Source: Emiliania huxleyi CCMP1516
Taxonomy: Eukaryota > Haptophyta > Isochrysidales > Noelaerhabdaceae
Assembly (NCBI RefSeq): GCF_000372725.1
Contig: NW_005196310.1
Span: 318,091-382,090 of the forward strand
Reading direction: 5' to 3'
Length of the DNA stretch: 64,000 nucleotides
This document shows, piece by piece, positions 1 through 10,082 of this stretch (the stretch's first letter is position 1; the number at the start of each line of letters is the position of its first letter). The translations under genes and the position numbers were made by a program. Below the pieces are notes generated by a model that made no database searches, was not told where the DNA came from, and saw nothing but the letters and a program-made list of their open reading frames with translations.

Positions 1-97
1 GTCCCTTGTCAGGAGCAGGAGAGTCCCACCTGTGCCCCTGGTCGTCCTTCCAAAATCCTGCTCGTGCAGGTGTGGACCAGTGGACCCTGTCCTCCCC
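1..97 (-). repeat. Dispersed repeat B, copy 1
   Basis: The first ~97 bases are the reverse complement of a block found again at 33199-33310 and 52768-52888. The copies share the same order of short phrases, including a stretch meaning 'gacaagggacacgacagg' at one end. The identity is close but not perfect. It is probably the edge of a non-coding mobile element. It is followed directly by a piece of repeat A (about 98-150). Confidence 0.8.
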
Positions 98-141
98 CAT
101 CCCCCTCGTTTGGGGTTGTCTGTGTTCTTTCTTTCTTTTTC

Positions 142-1811
142 CTAGCCCTCCTCCCCACCCAAGCGCAGTGCGAGTGTGTAGAGCCTCATGTCGCACGCCG
201 CGGCGTCGTCCAGCCGCGCCACCAGCGCCTCGCGCAATCGACTCTGGCGGCGCAGCGCCTCGCAGGAGTGAAACTGGCGGGCGAGGTGCACATCGCTCCC
301 GCAAGTGTGAGGGTTATTCGCCCTGTGTGCGTCGGACGACATCAGGTGCGGCAGCGAGTGGTTAGACCGCCAGCCAAAAGCGTCCATCACCTTCCGCAGC
401 AGATCGCCCAGCCTGCTGGTCGTCCCCACCAAGTCGAAGCCCTGCAGCGCGCCGCTCGCGGCACGCGCGATGCAAGCGTCGCAAGCAAACGGTAGCGGCG
501 CTTCCGTGGCCTCCCGCCCGGCAAGCTCTGGCGCTCCGAGGCACTCAAAGTGTCGCTGGCGCGTCTCGGGTGGGCAGGCGGCAGCGGCGAGGCCACAAGT
601 TGAAGAGCGCGACTCGGCGCGCACGCCGGTGGCCTCGCTGCGTTGAAGCAGCGGCGCGCCCAATATCCGAGTCTGAATCCCCGAGGCGAGAGGAAGGTAC
701 TTTGCCAGCGATAGTATCGCCCGCGAACGGCGCGCCGCGCCGCCGCCGCCATTGCCGCCGCCGCCGCCGCACCGTGCTGGTGATTGTGAGCCTGCCCGCG
801 GCCGGCGGCAGCCCGTGCGGATCTCCCAGTCCACCACCGGCTCGGTGAATGGAACAAACCAGCGGTACCTGCGGGTCTGACGCGCTGATGAGCGCGTCTG
901 GGGCGGAGGTATGGGCGGGGCGAGGAGAAAGAGTGTCGATGAAGATCGGGACCGGCGCCAGACGAGGCGAGAGGTTGCCCGGTGTGAGGCTCGGGCAGGG
1001 AGGGGTCGGGCGCCAGGAAAGGATGTGGGCTGACGGCTCGCGAACGACGGTTATCGCCAGCAGCTTCCCCCCGGCAGCACGATAGCGACGGCGCAGGGCT
1101 GGAAGCTTTGGAGCGAGCCGCTGCAGAAAGACCGCCTAGCCAGCACGATTGTGGGCGGGTCGGAGAGCTCGGCCGCAGCTCACCGTACGGCTGGGTTGCT
1201 AGTCCAATAGCCTGCATTTGTGGCATGTGGAACTCGGCGATCACGGTCGTCTCTCGCCAGGCAGGCGTCGGCCCCTCTCTTGCCGAATCCCACGCCGACC
1301 CTGGGAAGAGCTTTTGATGGAGTGCGAGGAAGAGCAACGGGCGCCACGCATCTCGGAGCCACAAAGCAGTCGGCGTCAGCTTCTGCAGCCATGCCTGAGG
1401 AGCATCAAAATCAAGCCGTCACTCCGAGCGATACCGTGCGCATACAGTCTAAACGATCCCATGCCAACCATCTCATGCGATAGCTGCAATGCGAGCAAGC
1501 GCGTGATGCGTGGGTGTCGCAGCATGGTCCATCTAGAGCTCCACAATGACAGATGTGCCGCCGGTCTTTGCCATGTGGAAGAAGATGAGGGCACGCGGAG
1601 TTTTGTTGCTGGGCAGATGTCGCGCAAGCGCGGGTAGTCGCTCGCGCGCCAGCATGGTGGACTTGACAAACATAAGAACAACTAGTGTGGGACCTGCCGC
1701 GTTACCCGCCTCTGTTGTTCGGGGCAGTGAGAGACGCAGGATCTGCACGCGAAGTGGGCTCCACTCCGCATTTGCATTTTGGTTTTGGGTGTCGGAGATC
1801 ATCCATCGCAA
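142..1811 (-). CDS. Sulfotransferase-family protein, multi-exon, model incomplete
   Basis: Minus-strand pieces carry the signatures of a PAPS-dependent sulfotransferase in the right order. A 5'-phosphosulfate loop (FFHMAKTGGTS) lies near 1545-1590. A piece ending in VIAEFHMPQ lies near 1210-1250. An NlQT/LLG-like piece (IQTRILG) lies near 640-670. The C-terminal FDLVGTTSRL and a LxxxLYxxA-like end lie near 142-450. Such enzymes move sulfate from PAPS to glycans or other acceptors, usually in the Golgi. At least three exons are needed because the pieces lie in different frames. I could not fix the splice sites, and a stop follows the P-loop exon at 1533, so a decayed copy is possible. A second, unrelated-looking sulfotransferase lies at 59610-60743. 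Confidence 0.6.
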
Positions 1812-1817
1812 GCATTG

Positions 1818-2225
1818 CTAAAAATCTCTCTCTCGCAAGCACTCATCAGTCAGCTCGGATGGATGGCCCAGGGCCGGCGGCGGTGAAGGCGTCCGTCGAT
1901 GAAGGGATGTCGTCGAGGGAGCCATCGTCCTCCGCAAACGGTGCACCAGTCCAGTTGTCGGAGTTCGAGATCGCAGTCGCCCGTCGACGAACTCACGGAA
2001 TGTGAGCGACTTGGTGCACGCTGGGTAGAGCATCATGGCCCGCATCTTATCCTGGGCGAGGAAGTCGCCCAGGGACCAGCTGTTGGCGTCGCCGTTTTGA
2101 TCGAGCTGCATCCAAAAGGTGCATGGTTTCGTAGTCAAGCGTAAACGCCCAGGAGTTGGTGCCTGGGTGACTTGCTGATGAGAGCGCCTTCCAGGCGGGC
2201 AGTCGTGCCCCTCACCTACGGTCAT
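1818..2225 (-). pseudogene. Coding-like fragment, unknown
   Basis: A 135-codon minus-strand frame contains a natural-looking stretch (SLGDFLAQDKMRAMMLYP, then LTFREFV). A neighbouring frame continues with SDNWTGAPFAEDDG, which suggests a frame break near 1985. TFREFV recalls the region after the P-loop in sulfotransferases, but it lies upstream of the P-loop exon at 1533-1811. It would therefore have to be a remnant of a tandem copy or a different gene. No function can be assigned. Confidence 0.3.
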
Positions 2226-2751
2226 ACGGCGGCGTCAGAGGGGGGGAAGGGGCGCGAAGCGTGAACATGGAGGCAAGCAGGTGGTGGGCACCTGGCCAAA
2301 GCCGGCGACCTCAAAGTTGTCGTGATATCGCTGAGCGTGAGAGGGACCGGATCGGCAGCAGCACGGGAGGAGTCAGCGGCCGGAGAGGCCGGAGAGCCAT
2401 CCGACGGAGGCCGGTCGTGCATCGGCGCGTCGGCCGTAGGGGCCGTAGGGGCGGCATCCGTCGCTGCGGGTCGCTGCGGGCCGACGATTGTGGACTGATC
2501 GATCGTCGGCGGGCGGATTTCGGCTGGGACGTTCTACGGTTAAACCAAGAGCGTCGGCGCCGACACGAGAGACTTATAAGGGTAGACGGAAGAAACGCTG
2601 CTGATTGGCACTGTGCACACTCAGCGTAGACGAAAACATCCTTGAGATTTCACACCCGACCGCATCTGGGCAGCTCCCCTCCCCGCCCGCAGCGAGGTTT
2701 CAAAGAGCCACGGGGGGCATCTTTGCGCGCGTCCTCACAAACACCCAGAGG
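2226..2751. other. Intergenic stretch, no gene seen
   Basis: About 500 bases lie between the fragment above and repeat D. The open frames here are short, arginine-rich shadows of GC-rich sequence. I see no repeat family and no RNA gene. The 3' part presumably belongs to the promoter of the phospholipase-like gene that starts at 2910. Confidence 0.4.
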
Positions 2752-2856
2752 CTCTCTAGCCCGTAACCCGATCCCAATCGTCCGGCCTCTGGGTGCGCTT
2801 CTTAGCTCCCCGGCCCTGGGCGTGCGGCTACTGACTGCACTCCAAGTGCTCCAAGT
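2752..2856 (+). repeat. Dispersed repeat D, copy 1
   Basis: This block is nearly repeated at 18831-18940, partly at 50699-50766, and partly inverted at 60862-60912. All copies share a 'ccccggccctgggygtg' core, and the first three end in 'ctccaagtgctccaag'. This copy ends only 53 bases before the start codon of the phospholipase-like gene, so it may form part of that gene's promoter or 5' leader. Confidence 0.75.
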
Positions 2857-2909
2857 GCGCCGCACTGACCATCGGACATAGAGAACGGTGATACTGCCCG
2901 ACCACGGCG

Positions 2910-5372
2910 ATGCGGACGGCGGAGGCTGGCCGCGAGTCGTTCTGGCGCCCACTGGTCGCCTTGGCTCTCCCCGGCCTGCTGCTCCTGGTTGTTTCTTTGG
3001 CCGTGCTCGCTCCCGCGCATGGTAAGAGGATATGGGGTGACCCTTGGTGGGATATTGGCTATCAAGGGCCAGGATTGCAGTCGCCCGCGGAGGTCCCTGA
3101 CAGCCTGGGCAGCCTGGGCTTTATCGGTGTGGGCGTGACATATCTCGGTTCGTACATGCACACGATGTTCGCAGAGTGTGCCGCCGAGAGCACTCTCTTC
3201 AAGGAGGCAATGTACTCAGCACCCCTGCCCCGCCCTCCGGACGCAAAACCTCGCCAGCCGTTGGCCTTGGTCGTGAGCGGTGGGGGCTTCCGCACCATGA
3301 CGGCCGGCATCGCCTATGCTCGCTCGCTCTCCTTTGCATTTGAGGCGCTGGGCGGGCAGCTCGGGTGGGACGACATCACGCACCTCGCCGGCAACTCGGG
3401 TGGGCAGTGGTTTGCGACCCAACTAGCCTTTTCGCGCCAGTTCTTCCTCGAGCTCACGCGGCGCGACGCCAACGGAAGATATGTCAGCCTAGGTCACTTC
3501 TTCGACTTGTGGGGCTTGAATTACGCAAAAGGCATGTACACGGGAGACACGCCCTCCTTTGACCTTTACGACCGCTGCGCTGGCTCCCGAGTCACCTCCA
3601 AAGTCATCGGTTTGGTTCTCGGCGCGATTGCGTGGGGACTTGAGCTGGCTCACTTCCCAGCGTACAACTGGCAATCGTATATTGACCATATGCTCCATTG
3701 TAGCATTCCCGACTACGAGTCGCTTACGTTTGACGACCTGCGGCCGGGACTGCCGGAAGCGGCCCTCGTCGAGCAGCTTGCCCTTCCGCCCGACACCTGG
3801 GTGGGGAAGGACGCCGACGTTGAGCGAGTGGACGTGGAGCTGCCGCAAGGGGTCCCTGCAGACGCAACACTGCCGCTCGCGCACATCGCCAAGGCTCGCT
3901 CGTCGCAGGGTGGCTACGACGGCTTCTTCGCGCCCGCTTTAGGTGCCGGTCCCACTTTGCAAAAGCAACCCTACACCTGCGACTGCGGGTGGACTTGGTG
4001 GACCAACTGTCCGACGGAGAGGTCGATGCTGTGGCACGCCAGAGATGACGGGTCGCCGTGCTACTCCCACTGTTGCAACCCCACCCCAAATCGGCCTCGG
4101 CCCCTTAGCCTGCGCACGCGCTTCAGCAACAGCTCGACGACGAGCCTGAGCGTCGTGGCGGCGATGTCGTCGGCGGCTGCCGGTCTGACCAGCTCGCCGA
4201 CTATCGCAAAGAACGCCCTTCACACGGTCTTGGGGGCGATGGGGCCCAAGACACGGGACGCCCTGGTGACCGCCATGGCCGACGAGGCCGACTCGCTGGC
4301 ATCGCCAGCAGACGTGGCAGAGGCGAGTACGAAAATATCAAAGGCAGAGGTGCGGGGCTTCGATTGGACGCTCGACAAGATGGACGAGTTTATCGACACG
4401 TGCACGCCGTTTGGGCTGCAGACTCTCGGCGTTGGCCTCGATTTGGAGTGGGAGAACCAGCCACCGCTGCCGGAGGAGGACAAGCGGGCGTGGTCGCCAC
4501 CGTACCGCGGCATCGATGGCGTCTACGTCGACAATACCGCCATGATTATGACTCTTGCCAATATGATTTACGACTGTGAGCACGACGTGACGGTCGACTG
4601 CCGCGACAGGAAGCTGGATCTGGTGCTCATCAACGATGACGACTCCTCGCAGCCGAGCACCAATGCGATCGGGCCGATGTTTCGGGACTACGGCGTGCCG
4701 GTGGGGTCGTTTGAGCCGTCCGGAATGTTCACCTCTGTTCCGTCGCGCAGAATCTTTGCGGAGGACTACCCCTCGCCGGAGCGCTGGACGCGCTACTTCA
4801 CGCCCGGGGCGGATACCCATCCCTTCAAGGACTTCCAGCCCTCCCGCCTGCCTGCCGAGATCATCTCGGGCCTAGCAAACGGCCGCCTTGCCGAGTCCTT
4901 CGGGGTCTTTGCCGAATCGACCTTGGCTGCAGCGATGGCCAAGACGGGTGCCAAAGCGAATGACGTCTACAATTCAGCAGCAAACGTGATTAACCTACTC
5001 GCTAAGGTGAACCGGTCCAATGAAGGGGGCGAAGCGGCCGCCGCAGAGGTGGTCTCGAGATACCCAGGGTCGAACTTTACCCAGGGAGAGTTCACGACGA
5101 TTGACAACCCGCGGTGGGGCGTCAAGGCCGGGTACACCGTCAACTTGCTCATCTTTTGCATATCCTATCCGAGCGATCCACTGCTGCGAGGGGGAATGGG
5201 TACGGACAACGACCCGCTCATCCTCGGCCCGCTCACGGCCGCCGCCTTCTTCCGCACGCTGTACGAGCCGATCGCAAGAGACGAGATTGAACACGCGACC
5301 CCGCACCTGACAGCCTGGCTCCGCAAGCGCGCGAAAGAGCGAAATCTAAAAGCGTCGAAGGGCTGGGCGTGA
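2910..5372 (+). CDS. Patatin/phospholipase-like membrane-anchored protein
   Basis: This is a single-exon protein of 820 aa. Residues about 15-35 form a hydrophobic segment, either a signal anchor or an uncleaved signal peptide, so the bulk is probably lumenal or extracellular. Residues 118-129 (LVVSGGGFRTM) match the glycine-rich oxyanion loop of patatin/cPLA2 lipases. Residues about 160-165 (GNSGGQW) match the nucleophile elbow GxSGG. VYVDNTAM near residue 538 is a candidate for the catalytic Asp of the Ser-Asp dyad. The expected reaction is acyl-ester hydrolysis of phospholipids or lysophospholipids. The centre (about 350-400) is rich in Cys and Trp. The family name is uncertain because the elbow and Asp regions diverge from both plant patatins and animal cPLA2. 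The start is the first Met, directly before the hydrophobic segment. Confidence 0.7.
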   Translation: MRTAEAGRESFWRPLVALALPGLLLLVVSLAVLAPAHGKRIWGDPWWDIGYQGPGLQSPAEVPDSLGSLGFIGVGVTYLGSYMHTMFAECAAESTLFKEAMYSAPLPRPPDAKPRQPLALVVSGGGFRTMTAGIAYARSLSFAFEALGGQLGWDDITHLAGNSGGQWFATQLAFSRQFFLELTRRDANGRYVSLGHFFDLWGLNYAKGMYTGDTPSFDLYDRCAGSRVTSKVIGLVLGAIAWGLELAHFPAYNWQSYIDHMLHCSIPDYESLTFDDLRPGLPEAALVEQLALPPDTWVGKDADVERVDVELPQGVPADATLPLAHIAKARSSQGGYDGFFAPALGAGPTLQKQPYTCDCGWTWWTNCPTERSMLWHARDDGSPCYSHCCNPTPNRPRPLSLRTRFSNSSTTSLSVVAAMSSAAAGLTSSPTIAKNALHTVLGAMGPKTRDALVTAMADEADSLASPADVAEASTKISKAEVRGFDWTLDKMDEFIDTCTPFGLQTLGVGLDLEWENQPPLPEEDKRAWSPPYRGIDGVYVDNTAMIMTLANMIYDCEHDVTVDCRDRKLDLVLINDDDSSQPSTNAIGPMFRDYGVPVGSFEPSGMFTSVPSRRIFAEDYPSPERWTRYFTPGADTHPFKDFQPSRLPAEIISGLANGRLAESFGVFAESTLAAAMAKTGAKANDVYNSAANVINLLAKVNRSNEGGEAAAAEVVSRYPGSNFTQGEFTTIDNPRWGVKAGYTVNLLIFCISYPSDPLLRGGMGTDNDPLILGPLTAAAFFRTLYEPIARDEIEHATPHLTAWLRKRAKERNLKASKGWA

Positions 5373-5531
5373 GAAGATGGGAATTTTTAAGCCTGAAATC
5401 GAGCTGACTTTCTTTTTCTTCATTATGTTTGCTTAGTGAAAAGCGAAACCTCTCGGCGCTCTCCGGGGGGACGCGCTCGACTACCTAGTCTGTCCTGGCC
5501 CGTACGACTGTACTGCCCGCGGAAGCTGACA

Positions 5532-7220
5532 ATGGAATACCGAACGTTAGTTATCTTCTCTGGTCTCATCTTTGCGTACTCCAACGTGAGCGGCGCCCTT
5601 GCATCGCATCCGGTGAACGGTGCTCTGGTGTTTGTGGTGGTTGGTGTTTGCCTCGGCCCGGTCGTGCTCGGCTGGTGTGCAGCTCATAGATAGCTGAATA
5701 GTAGTGTGCATCTCATAGATGACTGAATAGTAGTGTGCATCTCATAGATGACTGAATAGCAGTTGTGAGCCTAGTGTAAGAACGCGCATGCTGGCAGGCT
5801 CGACTTTTCTATCGGCGACGAAGCGGTTCGCGAGGGGCTGAGCCTGGTTGCAGAGGTGACGCTCGCACTGGTGAGTGCTGGCTTTCACGATAGTGGGCGC
5901 GTTCAAGCATTAACCCTTCACCTCCTTTCTCCCCTGTAGGTTCTGTTCAGCGACGCAGCGAGCGCCAACCTACTCGTGCTCCGCCATTCGTACAGGCTGC
6001 CTGTCCGGCTGCTTTTGGTAGGGCTTCCGCTCACAATCATCCTCGGAGCAGGAGTCGGTTACCTCCTATTTGGTGACACTCTCTCGCCGCTGGAGGTTTT
6101 CGTCCTGGCAACCATGCTTGCGCCCACCGATGCTGCACTGGGGAAGGCAGTGGTCACTGACAGCCGCGTGCCATCCTACATTCGAGAGGTTGGCTGCCTT
6201 CCGTCATCTTTACACGCGTGTGGCCCGTTTCAGCGCCTCCTGGCTGTTACAGGCGCTCAACCTCGAGAGCGGCTTGAATGACGGGATATGCGTGCCGGTG
6301 CTCTTCATCTTCCTCGCGCTCGTCAGCCCGGAGCGTGAGGAGCACGGCCGCCCTGCGGACCTCGCCCTGCGGCTGACTGCGGAGGCGATTGGTATCGGCG
6401 CTGTCGTCGCCGTGGCCATCACCGGGCCCGCCGTCTGGCTCTTCGAGCGGTGTGAATCGCGGCAGTGGGTCGGGGAGAGCTGGGAGGAGGCCGCGGTGCC
6501 GTCGTTGGCGGTAGCTTGCTTTGCCAGCGCTCAGTGGTTTGGAGGGAGCGGCTTCATCTCGTGCTTCATCGGCGGATTGTTGTTTGGTCGGCTCATCCCT
6601 CTGCCCGAGCACAAGGCACGGCTTCTCGAGGCAGCGGAGAGCGCAGGCGACGTCTTGGCCCTCGTGACATGGGTCCTTTTCGGCGCGGTGCTCATTGACG
6701 ACAGCATGGCAGAGGTCACCTCGTGGCAAGTCGTTGCCTACGCTCTGCTCAGCCTGACCGTTGTGCGTATCTTGCCTGTCGTTGTCGCTCTCTCGGGGAC
6801 ACGGCTGAAGACTAACGAGAAGATATTCATTGGCTGGTTCGGCCCCCGCGGGCTTGCAAGCGTTGTCTTTACCATCCTCGTGATGGACGAGAGGGACCTA
6901 CCAGGAGGCAAAACTATTGTCATGACAACGGCATTACTCTACGGCTGAGAAGGGGGGGCACGGTCTCACCCGATCGCGCTTTCACTTGCGCTCTCCTTGA
7001 ACAGGTGGTTGCTGTTGCATGCTCTGTGCTCTTGCACGGAATGAGTGCCAATCCCCTCGTCGCTGCGCTCGAGGCGAGTCTCCGGGACAAGCACCAGCGG
7101 GGCGTTGCCGGCGCAAAAACCGACGCAGGACCAGTAGCTAGCCCAGAGGCGCGCCCCAGGCCGTACTCCTACTCACTGCAGGATGCACGCCTCTCGAGTG
7201 GGAAGAGTAGCATGCGATGA
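5532..7220 (+). CDS. Na+/H+ antiporter, CPA1 (NhaP/NHE) type
   Basis: Five exons encode a polytopic membrane protein of about 455 aa. Exons are 5532-5674, 5798-5870, 5940-6188, 6253 to about 6945, and 7005-7220. Introns 1-3 are GT-AG and their phases agree. Membrane segments begin in exon 1 (GPVVLG after the first). Exon 3 holds APTDAALG, and the exon 3/4 junction rebuilds REALNLESGLNDG, the ion-binding signature of CPA1 exchangers. Exon 5 holds SVLLHGMSANP, the conserved final-helix motif. The role is electroneutral Na+(K+)/H+ exchange at the plasma or an organelle membrane. The fourth intron is unclear: an in-frame TGA sits at 6946, exon 5 needs phase 0, and neither GT nor GC near 6944 gives that phase cleanly. 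The N-terminus is short, with one helix fewer than usual. Confidence 0.8.
5675..5797 (+). repeat. Antiporter intron 1 with ~32-bp tandem repeats
   Basis: A GT-AG intron of 123 bp holds about 2.5 copies of a ~32-bp unit containing 'ctcatagatgactgaatag'. Removing it joins TG to G and restores a Trp codon (GWLDF). The unit contains stop codons, so the repeat is compatible only with an intron. Confidence 0.75.
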
Positions 7221-7456
7221 GAGAGAACACACACACATGGACAGAGTCAGAGAGTTTGTTTCCCCCTTTTGTAATAGACGCGGCTGGTATCACTTGTGTC
7301 TATCAGCGTCTCCGACTCCGTCTGTCGCACCAAATAATAGAGCGCTCTCTAATCTCACAGTCACACGTCTCTCTGTCCAGACCAGGTCGAGACTCTATAA
7401 TAGTGTTGATCGAATCGAGTCGAGGTCTGCCGTAGCTAGAGTAGTGTTACACGTGT

Positions 7457-9823
7457 TCATCGCTCGCCAACGGGGCAGCACGTGCGGACTGGCAGCGTGA
7501 GGTCCTCCGGCTCGCCCGGCAGCGCACACGAGGCGACTTGCACGCATGCGAACGGGCCGTAAAATTCGCCATCCACGAGGAGCGAAAAGCGCTCCCCGGC
7601 CGCCGCCGCCGCCGCCGCTGGCCCGGACAGCCGCTGTCGTGGATCGGCATTCGCCGCGGCCGCCGAGGGGAGACCCGCCGTGATTGTCGCCGCTCGCACG
7701 TAGCGTGGAGGTGCGTCCGCGTGGCGGCTGCCGCGGCCGCCGGTGCTGCAGCGGAAGAGGAGTCTGGGCGAGGTCGCCGGCTCGTGCGGCGCGGTCGAGA
7801 AGTTTTCAAAGCTGAGAGCGGAGAAGCGGCCGGCCATCGGGAGGCCGGGCGTGTGCACCTCGCCCCGAGGGTCGCTCAGCGAGAGGGCGAGGGTCAGGCC
7901 GACGCCGTTCGCCACGGACTGCTCCGAGGGCTCGGCCGAGGCCGACGCGCCGCCGAGCACCTCCACGCTGCACGCGAAGGCGATCGTCACGAAGGGCGGC
8001 GAGCCTGTCCTCGCGGGCGGCGCGAGCCAGCAGCGAGCCTCGAAGACGGCGAGCTCGAGAGTGTGGCCCGCGTGGCGAAAGTACTGCTCGGCCAGAACGC
8101 TCCTCCACGGGTCAGCCGGCGGCGGGGTCGGGGGCGGCGACGGGGGCGCCCCGCCCGCGTCCGCGCGAGGCAGGGTGAGCTGAGGCGCGGTCGGCTGCCC
8201 GAGGGCAAGCGGCGCGAAGACGTGCTTGCGGTACCCGCCGTCGCGCGCGCTCAAGTACTGCGCGAGCGTGCTCGACTCCTCGACGGGGACGAGGTAGAAG
8301 CGCCACTCGACCAGCGCGCACAGGTCGGGGTAGGCGCCGCGCAGCACGACGTACGCCTGGAGGAGGGCGTGCAGCGCGCCGTCCCCGCCCACCGCCGCCA
8401 CGCGGAGAGGCGGCGCCGGCTGGCCGGGCGGAGCGAGCTCGGCGAGCTGAGCGAGCCGCTCGTGCAGGGGGGGCAGCAGCGGGCTGTACAGGTACCGCCG
8501 CCCCGCCAACCGCTCCGCCGCCTCGCGCAGCTCGCGCGTGCGAGTGTATCTTGCGCTCCCGCCGGCGGAGCTCACCAGCGGCCGCAGCGCCAGAGGGGGA
8601 AGGTGCGGCTCCGGCGAGGTGGCGGCTCCGCTGCCGCCGACCACCGCCGCCGCGAGCTGCTGCACCGTCTCCTGCAGCTTTGCGCACTGCCTCTCCTTGA
8701 CCGCCGTCCAGAGAGGGTCGCTCGGCGAGCCGTCGCCGGAAGCGAGCAGGGCCGCGTCCACCGCCGTCGCGGCGAGGCGCAGCACGTCCTCGCGGCTCTC
8801 GAGCGCGGAGCCGGAGGAAACGGCGGCAGAGCCGGAGGGGGCGGGCCGTCGCGAGTCGCCGCCGCGCGCGAGCGCGAGGAGCATCGAGCGGAGTGCCTCG
8901 CACACCGCCGCCTTGTGCTCCTCCTCGGTCGCCTCCCGAGGCAGCAGCAGCTCGCGCGCCGCCCGTGCCCAGTCCGAGGCGGGCCGCTCGTCGAAGGCGC
9001 AGTACACGGTGTGCCCCAGCGCGAGGAGGAGGGCGGCCTCGCTCTGGGCGCAAAGCGCCCTCCGCAGCCACCGCGCGTCCGCGTCGACGGCGAGCCACGC
9101 CCCACCCGCGGGCAGCGCAGCCTCGGCGTGGGTGGCCGAGAGGAGCTCGGCAGCCGCTGAGCCGGCTGGCTCGGGCCACAGCAGCAGGGCTTTGGCCGCC
9201 GATCGCAGTGCGGAGAGCCTCTCGCCGGAGAGGCGGTGCTGAGAGCGGACGAGGCTGCGCGCCAGAGCGAGCACCGCCAGCGCACGCTGCGGAGACAGCA
9301 GGGGCCCCAGCCGGAGGAGCCCGCAGATGGTCTTGACCATCGTCCCGATACGAAGGTCCGCCGTGCCGGGTCGAAGCAGAAACTGGGTGGCCAGCGCGCA
9401 GGAGTGGTCGTCGCTCTCGTCGTCGGTGGCCATACCGACGAGCGATGTCACGCTACTCGCCGCCTCTTTACAGCCCACCAACCCCAGCAGCGCAGAGGCG
9501 GGCTCGCCAAGAGAGCCGAGCGTCTTTGCGGCCCGAGCGAAGTCCTTGTGGTTGGGATCGATCGGTGCTCCGTACAGGACGAGCTGGGCCATCGTTGCCA
9601 TCAGCGTGGCGCGAGAGACGTGGGACCGCGCTGACGCGCCGCCTTCTCCCTCTGCTGCAGGCGAGGCCGCGAGACGGTCGGCGAGGGCTACAAACAAGGC
9701 GGTCGCGGCCGCGCTCGAGGAGTTGGCCCGCTGCCAGAAGGAGTGGTAGGAAGCCAGGGTGGCGTGCGGCTCGATGTCTAGCGTCACCGCGCCGCGAGAC
9801 TTTCCAAAGATGGTTGAGCGCAT
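7457..9823 (-). CDS. PI3-kinase p101-adaptor-like protein
   Basis: This is a single-exon protein of 788 aa, Ala/Leu-rich and helical, with no signal peptide. The N-terminal two thirds look like helical repeats. The middle holds VAAVGGDGALHALLQAY, then WRFYLVPVEES, then LAQYLSARDGGYRKHV, then a further beta-rich part (LELAVFEARCWL). From memory this order resembles the animal p101/p84 regulatory subunits of PI3K-gamma, where a 'lgsDrilgrLaqAYyslr' block precedes a 'FyYIPV' strand and a 'fLGxxDPWYexNV' block. In animals those adaptors tie the lipid kinase to G-beta-gamma at the plasma membrane. No PI3K gene is visible nearby. The resemblance is by eye only, so the protein could be an unrelated scaffold. 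Confidence 0.45.
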   Translation of the reverse strand: MRSTIFGKSRGAVTLDIEPHATLASYHSFWQRANSSSAAATALFVALADRLAASPAAEGEGGASARSHVSRATLMATMAQLVLYGAPIDPNHKDFARAAKTLGSLGEPASALLGLVGCKEAASSVTSLVGMATDDESDDHSCALATQFLLRPGTADLRIGTMVKTICGLLRLGPLLSPQRALAVLALARSLVRSQHRLSGERLSALRSAAKALLLWPEPAGSAAAELLSATHAEAALPAGGAWLAVDADARWLRRALCAQSEAALLLALGHTVYCAFDERPASDWARAARELLLPREATEEEHKAAVCEALRSMLLALARGGDSRRPAPSGSAAVSSGSALESREDVLRLAATAVDAALLASGDGSPSDPLWTAVKERQCAKLQETVQQLAAAVVGGSGAATSPEPHLPPLALRPLVSSAGGSARYTRTRELREAAERLAGRRYLYSPLLPPLHERLAQLAELAPPGQPAPPLRVAAVGGDGALHALLQAYVVLRGAYPDLCALVEWRFYLVPVEESSTLAQYLSARDGGYRKHVFAPLALGQPTAPQLTLPRADAGGAPPSPPPTPPPADPWRSVLAEQYFRHAGHTLELAVFEARCWLAPPARTGSPPFVTIAFACSVEVLGGASASAEPSEQSVANGVGLTLALSLSDPRGEVHTPGLPMAGRFSALSFENFSTAPHEPATSPRLLFRCSTGGRGSRHADAPPRYVRAATITAGLPSAAAANADPRQRLSGPAAAAAAAGERFSLLVDGEFYGPFACVQVASCALPGEPEDLTLPVRTCCPVGER

Positions 9824-10082
9824 GGCGTCACTATGTGAGCACTTCTTGCTTGGCGACTTCCGGGGCTGGCGACCGACATTCGGACGTCCGTGAAAAAAGA
9901 AGAAACCCGGCCTTTTTTGTGTGAGCTGTGTGCGTGCCTACACAAAAGTGAAAAAGGCAATGCCTGGAGGCCACGTGATGTAGTGCTCATCGACCCTCTG
10001 AGTGGTCCTCTCGTTCCCCGCAAAACACTCCCCCCAGCCCCCTCAACGGCGTGGGGCGGCTGCCGCCCGACACCCGCCCCGG
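9824..10082. other. Spacer between two minus-strand genes
   Basis: About 260 bases separate the stop of the hydrolase-like gene (10083) from the start of the p101-like gene (9823). It contains a T/A-rich patch near 9890-9925 and no repeat family. It must hold the terminator of one gene and the promoter of the next. Confidence 0.4.

Noticed and set aside
7538-9160. A 540-codon plus-strand frame opposite the p101-like gene
   Set aside because: It is Arg/Gly-rich with no motif, a shadow produced by GC-rich codons of the real minus-strand gene.
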